From JAEZDR01 sp039811185 (GTDB lineage: Bacteria > Bacteroidota > Bacteroidia > Chitinophagales > Chitinophagaceae), in NCBI GenBank assembly GCA_039811185.1, contig JBDHYF010000008.1, forward strand, positions 62,001 to 126,000: DNA of 64,000 nucleotides, in the 5' to 3' direction. The notes beneath the pieces were generated by a model. It saw nothing but the letters and a program-made list of their open reading frames with translations. It ran no database searches and had not been told where the DNA came from. Every line of letters starts with the position of its first letter. Within the stretch, counting starts at the first letter, position 1. Shown in pieces: positions 44,917-54,066 of the stretch. A program made the translations under genes and the position numbers.

Positions 44917-45993
44917 ATGCGCATAAAATGGATTGCGACTTCCCTCAACTACCTGGCTGTTTCAATTATTTCAACCGTGTTTATGGTAGGTTGCCGCGAC
45001 CATCGAAATGATCGCCTTACGCTAACCGCGAAAGGCAGTTTCGCAGCGGACAACAGTTTGTATACCGAGAGCATGTTAGAGAAATTTTTGGACAGCATTG
45101 CCGGGCTGTCGTTGCAGCCGTTGCAAAATGAAATTACCAGCCACAGCGATTCTTTGTTTAAAAATATTCAGTTGCTAAAGCGCGAAATTTCCGACACTGA
45201 TTTCCTGACGCTTAGGGCGGTTGCCAATAAGGGTAGCGGAACAATTGACAGCGTTACGGCAAGAAGGCTTTTTCCGGCGGCAGATACCGATTCTGTTATT
45301 CGGAAACACGGACATTTACCATTAACCTTTTTTTCGTTCGATGCTGCACCCTCAACCTACACTCATTATGCTTTTGCAATCGGCAACATTACCGAAGTCT
45401 GGACATGCAATCTTTTTTTCTTTTACCGGAAAACCATTGTTGCTTCCCAATTCATCACACACAAATATGGTCCGGATTTTAGTTATTTTAAAGACAGGGA
45501 CGGAAATACGACGCTTTACTACAGAGAAATTTTTGAATCGGGAACGGGTATCTGGCAATTCAATTACTTTTTCTACAAATATTTGAACGGACAACTTTTG
45601 CCGGTATTGAACGTAGCAGAAAACAGCAATCAACAAGCTCACTGGGGTAATAGAATTTTCTGGATGGAATCAACGATTGAGGCTGAAAATCCGCTTCGTT
45701 TAAAATTGGTATTTTATCAGGAGTTATATAACGATACCACATCGGTAAAAATTATTGACGACAGTGCGACGGTTGACTTTTATTGGGATGAGGACCAAGC
45801 CCAATATCGAGGCAATTTTGCGGCAGCCACCATTTCCGAAGCACAAATACAATCGTACTTTTTAGGTGAGTCCGATCTATTATTTATTCGTGCTTACTAT
45901 CCTGCACTAAAGGCCGCCCTTGCATCAGATAGAAGACCGCTTGTACTATCTTATTTGAAAAAGGTGAAAAAGCAATACTTTCAGCCGAAATAA
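44917..45993 (+). CDS. Lipoprotein of unknown function, 358 aa
   Basis: Not recognised. N-terminal hydrophobic segment ending MVGCRD gives a likely lipobox cysteine at about residue 26. The rest is soluble with many aromatic residues (YTHYAFAIGN, WTCNLFFFYRK, WQFNYFFYKYLN) in strand-like spacing, and no catalytic motif. Lies between the small secreted protein and the cupin with gaps of five bases each side. Confidence 0.65.
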   Translation: MRIKWIATSLNYLAVSIISTVFMVGCRDHRNDRLTLTAKGSFAADNSLYTESMLEKFLDSIAGLSLQPLQNEITSHSDSLFKNIQLLKREISDTDFLTLRAVANKGSGTIDSVTARRLFPAADTDSVIRKHGHLPLTFFSFDAAPSTYTHYAFAIGNITEVWTCNLFFFYRKTIVASQFITHKYGPDFSYFKDRDGNTTLYYREIFESGTGIWQFNYFFYKYLNGQLLPVLNVAENSNQQAHWGNRIFWMESTIEAENPLRLKLVFYQELYNDTTSVKIIDDSATVDFYWDEDQAQYRGNFAAATISEAQIQSYFLGESDLLFIRAYYPALKAALASDRRPLVLSYLKKVKKQYFQPK

Positions 45994-45998
45994 AGAAG

Positions 45999-46292
45999 AT
46001 GAACATACACGGACAAATCACTTATTCCGATGAAAAGCCGGCAGTTGTTTCCATTCGTAATAACGAAAAAATAAACATTATTGCCATTGGGCTGAAGAAG
46101 GGGCGGGTTTTAAAGAAACACGTTACAAAAATTCCTGCAACGCTGATTGTACTGAAGGGAACAATCAACTTCGAAATAAATGGCGAAAACCATGTGTTGC
46201 AACCATTAGAAACCTTTGACATTCCTGTAGATGTGGAGCACGAAGTTACCGGTGTGGAAGAATGTATTTTTACCGTAATAAAAGAGAAGTAA
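45999..46292 (+). CDS. Small cupin-domain protein
   Basis: A 97-residue single beta-barrel. The segments LKKHVTKIPATLIVLKGTINFEI and PLETFDIPVDVEHEV fit the two cupin motifs, though the first has only one of its usual histidines, so metal binding is doubtful. Cytosolic; ligand unknown. Last gene before a bidirectional terminator. Confidence 0.8.
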   Translation: MNIHGQITYSDEKPAVVSIRNNEKINIIAIGLKKGRVLKKHVTKIPATLIVLKGTINFEINGENHVLQPLETFDIPVDVEHEVTGVEECIFTVIKEK

Positions 46293-46295
46293 AAA

Positions 46296-46325
46296 AAAGC
46301 CGCTTCTAGTATTTGAAGCGGCTTT
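46296..46325. terminator. Bidirectional intrinsic terminator
   Basis: Perfect 11-bp stem AAAGCCGCTTC paired with GAAGCGGCTTT, loop of eight bases, with A-rich and T-containing flanks. It sits between the convergent cupin and queA genes and can serve both. Confidence 0.85.
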
Positions 46326-46332
46326 GTAATGT

Positions 46333-47382
46333 TTATACAACCAGCATGGCATCGCCATAGGTGTAAAAGCGATATTTGTCTTTAATGGCTTTTTTGTATG
46401 CTTCCATGATTAAATCGTAACCGGCAAAGGCGCAGGTCATAATCAACAAACTTGTTTTAGGAAGATGAAACCCTGTAACCAAGCTATCGGCAATATTGAA
46501 GTTGTAAGGTGGATGGATAAAGTGATTCGTCCAGCCGCTGCTCGGTTTCAGCATGCCCTGTGCGGTAAAGCTTGTTTCCATGGCACGCATGGTAGTTGTG
46601 CCGATTGAGCAGATGCGCTGACCGTTGGTTTTTGCATTATTTACAATTTTGCAGGCTTCTTCGGTAATAGCATAATATTCTGCATCCATCTTGTGTTTGC
46701 TGAGGTCTTCCACTTCAATAGGGCGAAAGGTGCCAAGGCCTGTATGCAGTGTTACTTCTGCAAAGCGGATTCCTTTAATCTCGCATCTCTTAATCAGCTC
46801 GCGGCTAAAGTGCAAACCGGCTGTTGGCGCAGCAACGGCGCCTTCTTCTTTAGCATATACTGTTTGAAAACGCTCTTTATCTTCTTCATCAGGCTTGCGT
46901 TTGATGTATTTGGGCAAGGGCGTTTCGCCAAGGAAATCGAGCATCTTTTTAAATTCGGCCTCGTCGTTATCCCAAAGGAAACGAATGGTGCGTCCGCGGC
47001 TGGTTGTGTTGTCGATTACTTCTGCTACCAACTCATCATTTTCGCCGAAATACAGTTTGTTGCCTACTCTTATTTTTCTGGCGGGGTCCACAATTACATC
47101 CCAAAGGCGGTGTTCTTTATTTAATTCGCGCAGCAGAAAAACTTCAATTTTAGCACCTGTTTTTTCCTTTCTTCCATACATTCTTGCGGGGAAAACCTTG
47201 GTGTTATTGACAACGAAAACATCTTTGTCATCGAAATAATCAAAAATTTCACGAAAGTGTTTATTTTCTATTTGCCCGGTTTTACGGTGAACCACCATCA
47301 TCCGGCTGTCTTCGCGTTTTTTTGTAGGATTTTGGGCAATAAGATTTAGGGGAAGATCGAACTTAAACTGACTTAACTTCAT
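46333..47382 (-). CDS. queA: S-adenosylmethionine:tRNA ribosyltransferase-isomerase
   Basis: Transfers ribose from SAM to preQ1 in tRNA to make epoxyqueuosine. Family segments: FDLPLNLIAQNPTKKREDSRMMVV (first words FDLPLNLIAQ), FVVNNTKVFPARMYGRK, TPLPKYIKR, GAVAAPTAGLHFS and GWTNHFIHPPYNF. 349 residues, full length. A leftward -7 box lies at 47472-47479, giving a leader of about 85 bases; I saw no preQ1 riboswitch in it. No other queuosine genes are near. Confidence 0.95.
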   Translation of the reverse strand: MKLSQFKFDLPLNLIAQNPTKKREDSRMMVVHRKTGQIENKHFREIFDYFDDKDVFVVNNTKVFPARMYGRKEKTGAKIEVFLLRELNKEHRLWDVIVDPARKIRVGNKLYFGENDELVAEVIDNTTSRGRTIRFLWDNDEAEFKKMLDFLGETPLPKYIKRKPDEEDKERFQTVYAKEEGAVAAPTAGLHFSRELIKRCEIKGIRFAEVTLHTGLGTFRPIEVEDLSKHKMDAEYYAITEEACKIVNNAKTNGQRICSIGTTTMRAMETSFTAQGMLKPSSGWTNHFIHPPYNFNIADSLVTGFHLPKTSLLIMTCAFAGYDLIMEAYKKAIKDKYRFYTYGDAMLVV

Positions 47383-47471
47383 TTTTTAAATGGGCTTTTT
47401 TAGCAGCCATATTCGGTTCTCCGCCGCCTTACGGGGCAGCAAACTCATGTTACGGCATGATTCAAGGGTGG

Positions 47472-47479
47472 CAAAATTA
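47472..47479 (-). promoter_or_regulatory. -7 element upstream of queA
   Basis: Minus-strand TAATTTTG, matching TAnnTTTG, about 90 bp before the queA start. Confidence 0.4.
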
Positions 47480-47510
47480 AGGGAATATTTGGTAAAGAAA
47501 TGAAAAAGGC

Positions 47511-49010
47511 CTAAAGCGGTTGTACATAGGCCGATAATTTGTCGGCCAGCTTTCTGTCGTTACTGAGTCGCGGCACCTTGTTTTGTCCGCCGAGTTTTCC
47601 TTCTTCTTTCATAAAATCGATAAAGCTGTTTTTGCGCAGCGGGCGGATCACCAGCATTTTTAAAATATTCCCCGCAATGAGGTCGTCGTAGTAAATGTTT
47701 TTTTCGCGAAGGTTTCTGTCGACATGTTCCGCGAAAACCGACAGTTGGTCCGGCGCCCTGTCGAACTCAATAAACCATTCGTGAAAACTTTGTCCTTTAT
47801 CCTGCGATATGTAAGGTGCTACGGTAAATTCTGTTATGGAAATTCCTTGTTGCGCTGCTGCTTTCATCAGTGCGTGTTCTACCTCTTCGGCTATTACATG
47901 CTCGCCGAAAGCGGAGATAAAATGTTTGGTTCTGCCGGTTACTACAAGGCGGTAAGGAGCCGTGCTTACAAACTTTACCATGTCGCCAATATTGTAGCCC
48001 CACAGGCCGGCGTTATTGTTTATGATGAGTGCATAATTCTCACCCACCTTTACGTCGGCAAGGGAGAGGCGCACCGGATTTTCTTTAAAAATTTCGTCGG
48101 CCGGGATAAACTCGAAAAATATTCCGCTATTCGTGTTAAGCAGTAAGCCTTTTTCTTTTTGTGAATCCTGAAAGGCAAAAAAACCTTCGGAGGCAGGGAA
48201 AGTTTCGATTGAGTCGATCTGCTTTCCGATGGTTGAAAAAAGTTTGGCACGATAGGGCTCGAAGTTTACGCCTCCGTACACCATGACAGAAAAGTTGGGA
48301 AAGAGTTCGGCTATTGATTTTCCGCTTCTTTCTTTCAGGCGGTCGAAATACATCTGCATCCAGGGCGGGATTCCGCTTATCAGCCGCATATCCTGATGAA
48401 TGGTTTCGTCAATGATCCGGTCCAGCTTTGTTTCCCAGTCGTCGATACAGTTGGTTTCAAAGGAAGGCATCTGGTTTTTACGCAGATAAGCCGGAACATG
48501 ATGGTTTACTATTCCGCTCAGCCTCCCGGTAGGAATTCCTGCAACGCGTTCCAGCTCCGGCGAGCCGCTTAAAAAAATCATTTTTCCATCAGCAAACGCA
48601 TAGTTACCCGTTTCGGCCATGTAGCACAACAGTGCATTTCGTGCGGTGTTGATGTGATTAGGAATGGAGTCTTTCGAAATAGGAATATATTTTACTCCGC
48701 TTGTGGTGCCGCTTGTTTTTGCAAAGTAGATGGGTTTGCCTTTCCACAAAATGTTCTCTTTTCCGTCTTTAATTTTCTCTATGTAGGGCTTCAGCTGCTC
48801 GTAATCTCTCACCGGCACTTTGCTCCTAAAATCGTCATAGCTTTTTATATTGCTGAAGTTATGGTCGGTTCCAAACAAAGTGGATTTACCCTGCGCTATC
48901 AGCTGTTGAAATATTCTTTGCTGATCGTCCAACGCCGAGGCCATCGATTTTTTTACCTGCTTATAAATTATATTGGCGAAAGGGCGCGCCAGGATAGATT
49001 TTACCTTCAT
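47511..49010 (-). CDS. GH3-family (auxin-responsive-like) adenylating protein
   Basis: A 499-residue member of the GH3 family, acyl-acid-amido synthetases of the ANL adenylating superfamily. In plants they join auxin or jasmonate to amino acids; in bacteria the substrates are unknown. ATP-binding YFAKTSGTTSGVKYIPIS (about 108-125) is clear, followed by VMVYGGVNFEPYR, TFPASEGFFAFQ and the hinge YRLVVTGRTKHFIS. The ATG at 49010 gives the usual N-terminus (MKVKSILARPF); a GTG 45 bases upstream would overlap the rhodanese gene. Confidence 0.88.
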   Translation of the reverse strand: MKVKSILARPFANIIYKQVKKSMASALDDQQRIFQQLIAQGKSTLFGTDHNFSNIKSYDDFRSKVPVRDYEQLKPYIEKIKDGKENILWKGKPIYFAKTSGTTSGVKYIPISKDSIPNHINTARNALLCYMAETGNYAFADGKMIFLSGSPELERVAGIPTGRLSGIVNHHVPAYLRKNQMPSFETNCIDDWETKLDRIIDETIHQDMRLISGIPPWMQMYFDRLKERSGKSIAELFPNFSVMVYGGVNFEPYRAKLFSTIGKQIDSIETFPASEGFFAFQDSQKEKGLLLNTNSGIFFEFIPADEIFKENPVRLSLADVKVGENYALIINNNAGLWGYNIGDMVKFVSTAPYRLVVTGRTKHFISAFGEHVIAEEVEHALMKAAAQQGISITEFTVAPYISQDKGQSFHEWFIEFDRAPDQLSVFAEHVDRNLREKNIYYDDLIAGNILKMLVIRPLRKNSFIDFMKEEGKLGGQNKVPRLSNDRKLADKLSAYVQPL

Positions 49011-49036
49011 GTTTGCAACGCGTTTAATTACAATAC

Positions 49037-49339
49037 TTAGTGGGCGTTTTTCCACGCTTCAGCGCCACCCACCAGGTTTGCAACGTTCGAAAATCCGTTT
49101 TGCTCCAGGAACAAACACGCCATGGCGCTGCGCTTGCCACTTTTACAGTACACAATAATTTCTTCATCTTTCCAGTCGTCGATGCTCTCCGTTTCCATGC
49201 GTTGTACCTTTCCGAGCGGCAGATGGCGGCCGCCGATATTGAAAGCCGCTCGTTCGTCGTCTTCCCTCACGTCGAGTAAATGAATGTCTTCGTTTTTGCT
49301 TTGGCGTTCTTTCAGTTCTTCTATTGAAACTTCTTTCAT
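49037..49339 (-). CDS. Rhodanese-like domain protein
   Basis: A 100-residue single rhodanese domain. The active-site cysteine is in IIVYCKSGKRSAMA (about residues 61-74), a normal six-residue loop, and the opening LLDVREDDERAAF is typical. It probably binds or passes sulfane sulfur. Lies 12 bp after the PASTA gene and 26 bp before the GH3 start. Confidence 0.93.
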   Translation of the reverse strand: MKEVSIEELKERQSKNEDIHLLDVREDDERAAFNIGGRHLPLGKVQRMETESIDDWKDEEIIVYCKSGKRSAMACLFLEQNGFSNVANLVGGAEAWKNAH

Positions 49340-49351
49340 GGCATTGATTTT

Positions 49352-50203
49352 TTAATTGCCGATAGATGGCGGATTTGCCGAAACCGAATCTGTAATTACC
49401 GGCATATCCGGTTCAGGACGATCGGGTTTGGCGGATTGAATTTTTAAATCGATGTATTGACCGGGACGAATTTTATTTTGCACTTTCTGGCCAGGAATCA
49501 GCTCGGCATAGGGTGGTGGGCTCTGTTCGTAAATAAAGGCATTTTCTTCGTCGGTTACATCCGGCACCGAAGCAACAGCGCCGATGTTGATGTGCATTGG
49601 CTCTAAAAATGCTCTTGCCTCGTTCACCGTCATTCCAAACAAATCGGGTACAGGAACAGCGGTTGCGCCAATGCCGCTGCCGAGTACAAAATCGATGGCA
49701 GTACCCATATTCACTTTCGTTCCCGGCTTAATTTGTTTGCCATTTATTTGCTGATCGAGAACAAAGTTTTTTGCGATGTCGGGCTTATAAATAGTGTCGC
49801 CCATTTTCAGATTCAGTGTTTTCAAATACAGCTCAGCGCTTTTATAGGAAAATCCTCTTAAATCGGGCATATCAACTAAGGGAGCTAAGGCGCGGTTAAT
49901 GGTTAAATAAATAACTCGCCCATCCTTTACTTCTGCATCCGGTTCCGGACTTTGGCGGGTAACAATCAGCGGCGGCAGCGAATCTACATAAATAGAGTCG
50001 AGCACTTCCACTCCAAACCCAAGCTCGGCAAGTACAGCGGCTGCGCTGTCTACATTGCTGCCTTCTACCTTAGGCACCTTAATATTTTCGTTATGATGGG
50101 TAATGCTGCCAAGTGAGTTGAAAAACAGGATAACCAAAAGCCCGATAGCCACTAAGGCAACAAGCAGGTTAAGCCAGAAATTATTTTTAAATGATACGTT
50201 CAA
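49352..50203 (-). CDS. PASTA-domain membrane protein
   Basis: A 283-residue protein with an N-terminal membrane helix (about 10-30) and three extracytoplasmic PASTA domains (about 42-110, 112-180 and 184-255: KVPKVEGSNVDSAAAVLAEL, VDMPDLRGFSYKSAELYL, VPVPDLFGMTVNEARAFLEP). PASTA domains bind peptidoglycan fragments or beta-lactams in Ser/Thr kinases and penicillin-binding proteins; here no kinase part exists. The acidic/proline C-terminal tail ends in the periplasm. Next to ddl, it is probably part of cell-wall biology. Confidence 0.9.
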   Translation of the reverse strand: MNVSFKNNFWLNLLVALVAIGLLVILFFNSLGSITHHNENIKVPKVEGSNVDSAAAVLAELGFGVEVLDSIYVDSLPPLIVTRQSPEPDAEVKDGRVIYLTINRALAPLVDMPDLRGFSYKSAELYLKTLNLKMGDTIYKPDIAKNFVLDQQINGKQIKPGTKVNMGTAIDFVLGSGIGATAVPVPDLFGMTVNEARAFLEPMHINIGAVASVPDVTDEENAFIYEQSPPPYAELIPGQKVQNKIRPGQYIDLKIQSAKPDRPEPDMPVITDSVSANPPSIGN

Positions 50204-50232
50204 CGTAAAAAATTATGGGTTAAAAATACTCA

Positions 50233-51216
50233 TTAATCCGCAAGCGTTTCTTGCAACAGCATACCGTAAAAATCTTCCAGCGTAAGGCCGGCTGCCCGCA
50301 CCTGCTGTGGAATGATGCTGGCGCTGCTCTGACCGGGCACGGTGTTCACCTCAAGCATATATAGTTTATCCGATTCCTTGTTATAGATAAAATCGATCCG
50401 GATAACGCCGGCGCAATTCAGAAAGGCGTAAATGTTTTTTGCTGTAGATTCAATTTTTTCTTTTAAGGATGAATCGATTGCCGCGGGCGTAATTTCTTCA
50501 CTCGCACCGAGGTACTTCGCTTCATAATCGAAAAAATCGTTTTTCGAAATGATTTCAGTTACCGGAAGCGCAACGATTTGATGATTGGCCCTGTACACGC
50601 CAATAGTAAATTCGCGGCCCGATATAAATTCTTCCACCAAAATCTGGTCGTCTTCATTAAATGCTTTCTCAACGGCGTCGGCCAGCATCAGTGAATCGGA
50701 AACTTTGCTCATTCCAATGCTGCTGCCGCCATTATTCGGCTTCACAAAAACGGGAAACTGTAAACTGGCTGCTACGGTCTCCAAATTAAACGGATGACTT
50801 TTTATAAGATGGACCGAGCGTGCAACATCAATGCCGTTAAAAGCAGCCACCGCCACGGTGTAGCGCTTGTTAAATGTAAGCGCAGATGTGGTGGCATCGC
50901 AACAGCTAAACGGAATATTCAGCATGTTGAAATATCCCTGGAGTTTACCGTCTTCTCCCGGTGTACCGTGAATGCACATCAGCACTGCATCAAACACAAT
51001 TTTTCGGTTGCCTGCATTAATACTGAAATCTGCTTTATCCACCGCGCTTTTTCCTCCTTCTTCATTTACATAAAACCATCCGTTTTTCGAAATGTCGATA
51101 TAATACACATCGTACAGCAGCCGGTTAATGTTGGCAAAAATGGTTTCTGCACTTTTATAGCTCACTTCAGCTTCGCCGCTGTATCCGCCTGTGACAAGTG
51201 CAATCTGTTTTTTCAT
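50233..51216 (-). CDS. ddl: D-alanine--D-alanine ligase
   Basis: ATP-grasp enzyme making D-Ala-D-Ala for peptidoglycan. Segments: VTGGYSGEAEVSY near the start, CIHGTPGEDGKLQGYF, FVKPNNGGSSIGMSKV, EEFISGREFTIGVYR, and the metal site RIDFIYN and LEVNTVPGQS. About 327 residues. The ATG at 51216 is used, since the longer frame only adds six residues. Heads the leftward ddl-PASTA-rhodanese-GH3 group. Confidence 0.95.
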   Translation of the reverse strand: MKKQIALVTGGYSGEAEVSYKSAETIFANINRLLYDVYYIDISKNGWFYVNEEGGKSAVDKADFSINAGNRKIVFDAVLMCIHGTPGEDGKLQGYFNMLNIPFSCCDATTSALTFNKRYTVAVAAFNGIDVARSVHLIKSHPFNLETVAASLQFPVFVKPNNGGSSIGMSKVSDSLMLADAVEKAFNEDDQILVEEFISGREFTIGVYRANHQIVALPVTEIISKNDFFDYEAKYLGASEEITPAAIDSSLKEKIESTAKNIYAFLNCAGVIRIDFIYNKESDKLYMLEVNTVPGQSSASIIPQQVRAAGLTLEDFYGMLLQETLAD

Positions 51217-51302
51217 GATGGGTGGTTGAAACAAAGGAATGTGTTTTGGGAATAAAAAAGGCGAATGAAGCCATCATTCACCCATAATGAATTTAACCTG
51301 CT

Positions 51303-51650
51303 TTATAAGTGAAGTTTATCTTTTTTTGCAAGCAATTCATCTACTGTTTCGCGATACATTTCGTCGGGAACACAACAATCTACCGGGCAAACGGCTGCGC
51401 ACTGCGGCTCTTCGTGAAATCCCTGGCATTCGGTGCATTTATCAGGAACAATATAGTAGGTATCGTTGGCAATGGCATCGTTTTTTTTCGATGCGTCGAT
51501 TTGTGTTCCGTTCATTAAAGTGTATAAGCCGTTTACGCTTGTTCCATCGGCAACGGCCCATTCAACCGCGCCTTCATAAATGGCGTTGTTAGGGCATTCC
51601 GGCTCACACGCCCCGCAGTTTATACATTCATCCGTTATCTTAATGGCCAT
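51303..51650 (-). CDS. Ferredoxin, 2[4Fe-4S] type
   Basis: A 115-residue electron carrier. First cluster motif CINCGACEPECP (about 10-21), second motif CTECQGFHEEPQCAAVCPVDC (about residues 73-93), a spaced variant seen in Allochromatium-type ferredoxins, with an insertion of about 50 residues between. Divergent from the acyl-CoA reductase gene with nearly touching -7 boxes. Redox partner unknown. Confidence 0.93.
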   Translation of the reverse strand: MAIKITDECINCGACEPECPNNAIYEGAVEWAVADGTSVNGLYTLMNGTQIDASKKNDAIANDTYYIVPDKCTECQGFHEEPQCAAVCPVDCCVPDEMYRETVDELLAKKDKLHL

Positions 51651-51651
51651 A

Positions 51652-51697
51652 TTTGTTTAATTAGAAATTGTAAAACTATTTTTGTGCGGCAAAGATA
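51652..51697. promoter_or_regulatory. Interlocked divergent promoters (ferredoxin / acyl-CoA reductase)
   Basis: Rightward: TTTG at 51652-51655 and TATTTTTG at 51677-51684, 21 bp apart, ATG at 51703. Leftward: minus-strand TATCTTTG at 51690-51697, ferredoxin ATG at 51650. The two -7 boxes are only five bases apart, so polymerases on the two promoters should exclude each other. Confidence 0.5.
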
Positions 51698-51702
51698 AGA
51701 AG

Positions 51703-52710
51703 ATGCTGTTACCCGATCGATTGTTAGTGCTTGAAGAACTGAGAAGATTTTTCACTTCACCCTCGCCCCAACTGAAACATTTCATTAAAGAAGCAGGCAT
51801 AAAAAACGGATGGTTTATAGAGCCGTTTGTTGAAACCGCAATTGATGCTATTGCGCGGCATTACCTCTCGGAAGAGGCGCTTCAAACTTTGGTGAGTCGT
51901 TATGCGCTGAACGAACGGAATGAGGTGCCTAAAACCGTTGGAATTGTAATGGCCGGCAATATTCCACTGGTAGGATTTCATGATTTGCTTTCGGTGTTTT
52001 TAAGTGGCCATCGTGCGCTGATAAAGCTGTCAACGAAGGATGAGGTGCTGATGAAAATGGTATTGGATAAGATGGTGGAAACCGATGCCGGAGTTGCGCA
52101 CTGGTTGCAGTTGGCCGAAAGGCTCACAGGCGCAGACGCATACATTGCCACCGGAAGCACCAACAGCAGCCGGTATTTTGAGTACTACTTTGGTAAGTAT
52201 CCACACATCATCCGAAGGGGGCGGAGTTCGGCGGCCGTACTTACAGGAAAAGAATCGGAGGAAGAGTTGTTGGCGCTTGCCGACGATATTATGATGTACT
52301 TCGGACTGGGATGCCGCAGTATAACCAAAATATTCGTGCCCAGAGAATACGACTTTATTCCACTGCTGAAAGCACTGGAGAAGTACCGGTTTGTTATCGA
52401 CAACCATAAGTACAAAAACAACTACGACTATCAGTTAGCTCTCCTGATCCTGAACCGAAAGTTTTATATGACGAACGATGTAGCTGTACTTACCGAGCAC
52501 GACAGTTTGTTTTCGCCTGTGAGTGTTTTACATTACGCTTATTATGAACAAGCCGACGCGGTGGTGACTGATTTGTTGCATAACGAGTCGGTTCAGGCGG
52601 TTTGCGGAGACGGACAACTGCCGTTTGGGAAAGCGCAGCAACCGGGTATCTGCAATTATGCCGATGATGTAGATACGATGCAATTTTTAGCCGCGTTACA
52701 CAAAAAATAG
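51703..52710 (+). CDS. LuxC-type acyl-CoA reductase
   Basis: A 335-residue enzyme of the aldehyde-dehydrogenase superfamily that reduces acyl-CoA to fatty aldehyde with NADPH. Landmarks: TVGIVMAGNIPLVGFHDLLSV (opening words), ALIKLSTKDEVLMK, RRGRSSAAVLTGKES, and the likely nucleophilic cysteine in FGLGCRSITKIFVP (about residue 210). No LuxD/LuxE or luciferase genes are near; in Bacteroidota this gene is found alone or near ferredoxin. The aldehyde's use is unknown. Confidence 0.88.
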   Translation: MLLPDRLLVLEELRRFFTSPSPQLKHFIKEAGIKNGWFIEPFVETAIDAIARHYLSEEALQTLVSRYALNERNEVPKTVGIVMAGNIPLVGFHDLLSVFLSGHRALIKLSTKDEVLMKMVLDKMVETDAGVAHWLQLAERLTGADAYIATGSTNSSRYFEYYFGKYPHIIRRGRSSAAVLTGKESEEELLALADDIMMYFGLGCRSITKIFVPREYDFIPLLKALEKYRFVIDNHKYKNNYDYQLALLILNRKFYMTNDVAVLTEHDSLFSPVSVLHYAYYEQADAVVTDLLHNESVQAVCGDGQLPFGKAQQPGICNYADDVDTMQFLAALHKK

Positions 52711-52747
52711 TTAGTTGTGAGTGGCGCAAACCTGCAATTACCAACTT

Positions 52748-54061
52748 TTACATGAAGGCTTTGTATTGATTGATTTCAATATTTGTTGCCCGCAAATCGT
52801 GCATCATGCTGTAAAGCCCGAAGAAAGTTCGGTTGATGTAAATAAAGTGTTTCGACCCACGGTTGGTATCCATTCCTTTCATCTGATTTACTTTAGCGTA
52901 TCGCTGGCCTAATGCAGCAATTTCAGCGAAGAATGACTCATCCGAAAAGTCGAAAAACGTTTGGTTAAACGGCCGTGTAAACAACTCGAGCATTTCGTAA
53001 AACATCTTAGAGAAAAAGCTTTTTTCGCGGGCTGAATCGTCCGGACGAAGGATTTCAAGCGCATACAATCTCTCCATAAAAACCTCTGGATTTTCGAGAT
53101 TCTCCTTGCGCGAAAGATCGAAATAGGGCAAATAGAAATCTTCAGGAATTTCTTTAATGCATCCAAAATCAATTACCAGTAAAGCATTGTCGTCTCCGAC
53201 GAGGAAATTTCCCGGGTGTGGGTCGGCGTGCACTTTTTTTAAGCAGTGCATTTGGTACATGTAAAAGTTCCAGAGTGTTTGCCCAACATGTGTAAGCACA
53301 TTTTTAGTATGGCTCTTTTTTGTAAACTCTGAAAAATGAATGCCTTTCATCCAATCCATCGTAATAATTTTCTCGCAGGAATATTCGGGATAATATTTCG
53401 GGAATTGAATGTTGGGAAGATGGCTGCACTCGCCGGCGAACGCCACACTTCGTTGCAGTTCGAGAATATAGTCCGTTTCTTCGATGAGTTTGTCTTCCAC
53501 TTCTTTAAAATATATTTCAGACCCTTCTTTCCGGATGTTGAACATTTTAATGGCAACGGGTTTTACCATCTTTAAATCGCTCGATATACTTTCTCTAACG
53601 CCGGGATACTGAATTTTCACTGCGAGATTTTTATTTCCTGTGCGGGCCTGATGCACCTGACCGATGCTGGCCGCATTCACCGATTCGGGCGAGAAGTAAT
53701 CGAAAATGTCTTCCGGATTTTTTCCAAAATATCGCCGAAAGGTTTTTTTTACGAGGCTGCCGGAAAGCGGAGGCACTGAAAACTGCGATAGGGAAAATTT
53801 TTCAACGTACTGAACAGGGAGCAGATTTTTTTCCATGCTCAGCATTTGCGCTACTTTTAATGCCGAGCCTTTCAATTCTTTCAGCGAATCGTAAATGTCG
53901 CTTGCATTTTCTTCATTTAAAATTTTACGCGCTTCGGCTTCTTCTTTCGTTATTTTATTGCCTAAATATTTTACATAATTGATTCCTACTTTGGCGCCGG
54001 CCTTCAGCAGACTCCCGGTCCTCTCAAGCTTTGTGGTAGGTATTTTATCCAGCGTTTTCAT
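52748..54061 (-). CDS. ABC1/AarF (UbiB-type) atypical kinase
   Basis: A 437-residue protein-kinase-like ATPase of the ABC1/ADCK family. KxGQ-like motif reads LKVAQML (about 70), the alanine-rich loop is NAASIGQVHQA, the ATP-lysine is in LAVKIQYPG, and the catalytic and metal motifs are VHADPHPGNF and VIDFGCIKEI. Such proteins support quinone biosynthesis or lipid homeostasis. The ATG at 54061 gives the family N-terminus. Starts five bases after the TetR-like gene stop, so the two are co-transcribed. Confidence 0.9.
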   Translation of the reverse strand: MKTLDKIPTTKLERTGSLLKAGAKVGINYVKYLGNKITKEEAEARKILNEENASDIYDSLKELKGSALKVAQMLSMEKNLLPVQYVEKFSLSQFSVPPLSGSLVKKTFRRYFGKNPEDIFDYFSPESVNAASIGQVHQARTGNKNLAVKIQYPGVRESISSDLKMVKPVAIKMFNIRKEGSEIYFKEVEDKLIEETDYILELQRSVAFAGECSHLPNIQFPKYYPEYSCEKIITMDWMKGIHFSEFTKKSHTKNVLTHVGQTLWNFYMYQMHCLKKVHADPHPGNFLVGDDNALLVIDFGCIKEIPEDFYLPYFDLSRKENLENPEVFMERLYALEILRPDDSAREKSFFSKMFYEMLELFTRPFNQTFFDFSDESFFAEIAALGQRYAKVNQMKGMDTNRGSKHFIYINRTFFGLYSMMHDLRATNIEINQYKAFM

Positions 54062-54066
54062 AGGGC

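Noticed and set aside
47383..47471. Possible preQ1 riboswitch in the queA leader
   Set aside because: The leader is long enough but I could not find the expected stem-loop and A-rich tail arrangement.
49011..49055. Upstream GTG start for the GH3 gene
   Set aside because: It would overlap the end of the rhodanese gene, and the ATG at 49010 gives the usual family N-terminus.
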